This document shows, in pieces, positions 61,146 to 64,000 of a stretch of 64,000 nucleotides of DNA. Within the stretch, counting starts at the first letter, position 1. Every line of letters begins with the position of its first letter. The notes beneath the pieces are model-generated. The model had not been told where the DNA came from. It worked only from the letters and a program-made list of their open reading frames with translations, and searched no databases. The DNA comes from Epiperipatus broadwayi. Taxonomy: Eukaryota > Onychophora > Udeonychophora > Euonychophora > Peripatidae. The stretch covers positions 9,520,499-9,584,498 of the forward strand of contig JAQFVV010000012.1 in assembly GCA_028023455.1 (NCBI GenBank). The letters are read 5' to 3'. Position numbers and translations under genes: made by a program.

Positions 61146-61589
61146 TGTATTTTTATTTACATAAATTTAAAAAGAATGGGAAAGTATGGAGGTTGTTTAA
61201 TATATCTATAAAGATATTACACATGGAAAAGAGAAAGGCTAATAACTCATGTGTGTGTATGTTTAAAAAAAATTGAAAAAAAAAAAAAATAAAATTAAAA
61301 AAATCAGATATAGTTTAATCTTTAACTGAAGTTTAAAATTTATATCTGTGCTAGAGATCATCTCTAGTTTAGTAAATGATTAGTAATAATCATTATTGTA
61401 TTTATTCTGAGGTGGATAGTATCAGAGCAGTGAGTGGGGTGAGTTTGACAGTTGTAAATAAAAATATTAGAAAATTACTATTTTTGTTTTTTTTAATATG
61501 ATTTAATTTGAGGATAAATAAATGTTTACTCAGAAATGCAATATTTTTTATTTTTTTATATCCTGCCCAGTCGAAAATTAATTCTATTA
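61146..61589. other. AT-rich stretch, no gene seen
   Basis: No feature recognised. Confidence 0.4.
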
Positions 61590-64000
61590 CACATATTTAT
61601 ATCATCATCATCATCAGTTTCGACTGTTATCAATCTACTGCAGCATAAAGGTTTCTCCAAATTCAATCCATCTTCTCTGATTTCTAGCCCCTTTTCTCCA
61701 CATCACTTCTGTACACCCCCCCTATTATTTCAACCATCCATCTCACATGCAGTCTCTTCCTAGGTCTTTTACAAATTCTTGGAATCCAGCTTAAGATTTT
61801 GACTGTCCATCTATTATGATTTCTATAAATATGTCCAGCCCAACTCCACTTCAGTCTCCTAATTCCTTCAATGATATCAGTAATACCTGTTTGTTCTCTT
61901 ACCCATGTATTTCATTTTCGTATGCACATCTCCATATTTCTTTGATCAGTCTAAAATTTCTGTATTGCTCTTCTGTTAAGTGTCCAAGTCCCAGATCCAT
62001 AAATAAAAACTACTAAAACACATTTATTAAAAACCTTCTTGTTCAAATGCATAGGCATATTTCCTTTTAATATTAAATTATTTCTACTAAAAGCATTCCA
62101 AACAAGTTTAATTCTATAATTAATTTCATCTATTATGTTTCCATCCATAGCCATATTCTGACCAAGATATTTGTAGTTGTTAACTTCTCCAACTCTTTAT
62201 TTTCATCTTTTAAGAAAAGCCATTGAATGTTATTTTAGTCTTTTTAACATTTACCTTTAGTCCTACTTTTCATATGATAACTCTTGTAACATTTCCTGAA
62301 GTTCTGGAGCATTATTTGCTAAAGCAACTACATTATCTGAAAAATCTAGATGACTTAATTAATCTCCATTTCCTTTTATTCATTTAGCTTCCCATATAAC
62401 TCAACAAAATATTTCTTGCAGTACTGCTGTAAAAAGTTTTGGAAATATGGAATAACTCTGTCATACACCTTTCTTAATGATAATCTTCTTAATATCATTA
62501 TGTAATCTAATTGTTACTGTTGCATTTTTATAAATATTCTTTAGAATATGACAATATCCTGGGTCTATACCTTAACGATCCAATGCTTTAATTACTAATG
62601 AAATGCTTACAGAATCAAATGCCTTTTCATAATCTAAAAAACCAATATATAATGGAAATTCATATTCATTGGTCCTTTCTATAACTTATTTCAATACTTG
62701 AATATGATTTTACTGTACTAAAACCATTTTTAAATCCAGTTTGTTCTTTTGGTTGTTTGAAATCCAAAGTTCTCTGTAGACGAGTTGTAATCATTTTGCT
62801 AAAATGTTTGTATAAAACTGATAAAAGACTGATAGATCTGTAATTTCTAATATCTTCTTTATCACATTTTTAAAATAATCCTACATTCTTCCAATCATTT
62901 GATATATATTTATCCTTTAAACATTTGGTACATAACTGCACCAAAAATTTACTTATTTCTTCATCTGCTTTTTTAAAGATGTCAATTATAATACCCATCA
63001 TTACCTGGAGCTTTTCTCTTCTTCATAAATTTAATTACATGACTCACTTTATTTAAAATCTTGGGCAATTCAGAAAAGTTGTATTAGGTATTTGTTTTCC
63101 TTGTTCTTTATTATTGTATAATTTTTGATAGAACTATTCTACATATCTCATGATGTCATCTCACTTTTTAGTAATAGTTGTCTTTTTTTTTTATTGCAGA
63201 AATATGTTTCCTACAAATACCAAAATATTGGTTTATACTCTTGAGACTTTTATTCTCTTATTGCTACTTCACAATTGTACTTTTTTATATCATTATCAAC
63301 TCTTTTTCATACCATTTTACAAAATTCGAGACATTCTATCCTTCTTAATGCACCATTTTTATATATTTTTATATTCTTTCTTCTCTTCATAAATTCTCTA
63401 GTCTCAGTAGAAATTTTATTGGTCAATTGCTGTTTTTTCTGCCAGCTATCTTTGCGGCGGTTTGTAAAAGTGTATAAATTATTTTCCTATTGATTTCATT
63501 CAAATCTGAATCATATTTAAAAATCTGTTAATATTTGAAAACGATTTGCAAGTTCTAATTTAAATTCATTAGAATGTTTCTGAAAATTAGGAATATCAAC
63601 TGTGATTATTGTTTTGCTTAATAATTTTTGTCTCTCTAGTTTTGCATTAACATGTGTCTTACATCTTACTAATTGATGATCACTTCTTATGTTGAATTTA
63701 TTAAGAACATTACAACCTTAAAACATATGTTTTCTGTTACTCAAAATATAGTCCAATTCTGTGGTACCTTCATTTGGATGCCTCTATGTCCATTTTCATT
63801 TAATATTCTTCTAAAAAAAAAAAAAAAGAATTCATAATATAAAATTATTCTTTTCCTGCAAACTACACAAGTCTATGTTCTCTCTCATTTCTATAACCAA
63901 GTCTCCCATAACAATTTTAAAATATTGTTTGGGCTGATCATAAGCCTTTTGAACATCCATATAAAAATTTCTCTATTACTTCATCACTATAAGAACTTGC
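61590..64000 (-). pseudogene. RTE-clade LINE copy C, long 3' part, running out of the window
   Basis: The longest copy, on the minus strand. From the window edge inwards: endonuclease end (SSYSDEVIEKF, a Lys-Trp-Thr segment, TELDYILSNRKHMF and IRSDHQLVRCKTHV near 63690-63640), reverse transcriptase (YRSISLLSVLYKHFSKMITT near 62850-62790, EQTGFKN, FLDYEKAFDSVSISLVIKAL near 62640-62580, FPKLFTAVLQEIF, LSHLDFSDNVVALANNAPEL near 62360-62300), then NYKYLGQ, YGSGTWTLNRRAIQKF (61951-62154) and the C-terminal tail ending in a GATGAT-type tract near 61600. The SDH of the endonuclease is kept, the YADD box is changed to FSDN, and stops interrupt it, so it is inactive. It best shows the domain order of the family. 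Confidence 0.85.

Noticed and set aside
61816-62016. Forward frame across the RTE copy
   Set aside because: Antisense shadow; the same words recur opposite the copy at 28275.
1-64000. CRISPR array, operons, prophage or other prokaryotic systems
   Set aside because: No regularly spaced identical repeats, no dense coding and no ribosome binding sites; everything readable is of eukaryotic transposon type.

Overview
The window is a strongly AT-biased stretch of animal genomic DNA, visibly poor in G and C apart from a few short islands. It is best read as intergenic or intronic DNA of an invertebrate-type metazoan. The evidence is its repeat set: RTE-clade LINEs with short microsatellite 3' tails, a Penelope-like element with a GIY-YIG endonuclease, tRNA-derived SINEs with A/B-box remnants, and several families of non-autonomous DNA transposons. 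There are no operons or ribosome binding sites, and no multi-exon host gene can be assembled. I cannot name the species.

Layout. 0-5 kb: AT-rich filler with one perfect-ended, TTAA-flanked foldback element (2424-2932). 5-12 kb: a SINE, then a cluster of a second foldback family (copies near 6.0, 9.6, 10.2 and 11.5 kb). One copy is split by an 868-bp hAT-like element with a perfect 8-bp target duplication. 12-14.4 kb: a decayed LINE reverse-transcriptase piece and a short hAT-like MITE. 14.4-25 kb: mostly featureless, but 22.43-23.01 kb is a CpG-bearing island that could be a host promoter or first exon. 25-30.5 kb: a SINE, two 3' fragments of an RTE LINE on the minus strand, and a Penelope-like C-terminal fragment. 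32.8-36.3 kb: a decayed but readable LINE (endonuclease, reverse transcriptase, Cys/His tail) carrying a second copy of the hAT-like MITE, followed by another foldback copy. 37.7-38.8 kb: a broken protein-coding sequence on the minus strand that does not look like a transposon. 39-46 kb: direct repeats, two SINE copies and a pre-miRNA-like hairpin. 46.3-48.8 kb: two small inverted-repeat elements, then a 5'-truncated Penelope-like element with an intact 365-codon frame, the best open reading frame in the window. 50.9-51.5 kb: a more complex non-repetitive patch that could be regulatory. 52-58 kb: two RTE LINE copies head to tail, each interrupted by a DNA transposon (one keeping part of a hAT BED-finger transposase), then an L1/Tx1-like LINE remnant. 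59.5 kb: another SINE. 61.6-64 kb: a long RTE LINE copy on the minus strand that runs out of the window.

No host gene is confidently present. The window mainly records successive transposon invasions: nested insertions give a relative order, and the target-site duplications give the mechanism (8-bp nnnTAnnn for the hAT-like family, TTAA for three inverted-repeat families, TA for one, 13 bp for a SINE). All protein assignments come from reading motifs by eye, with no database search.
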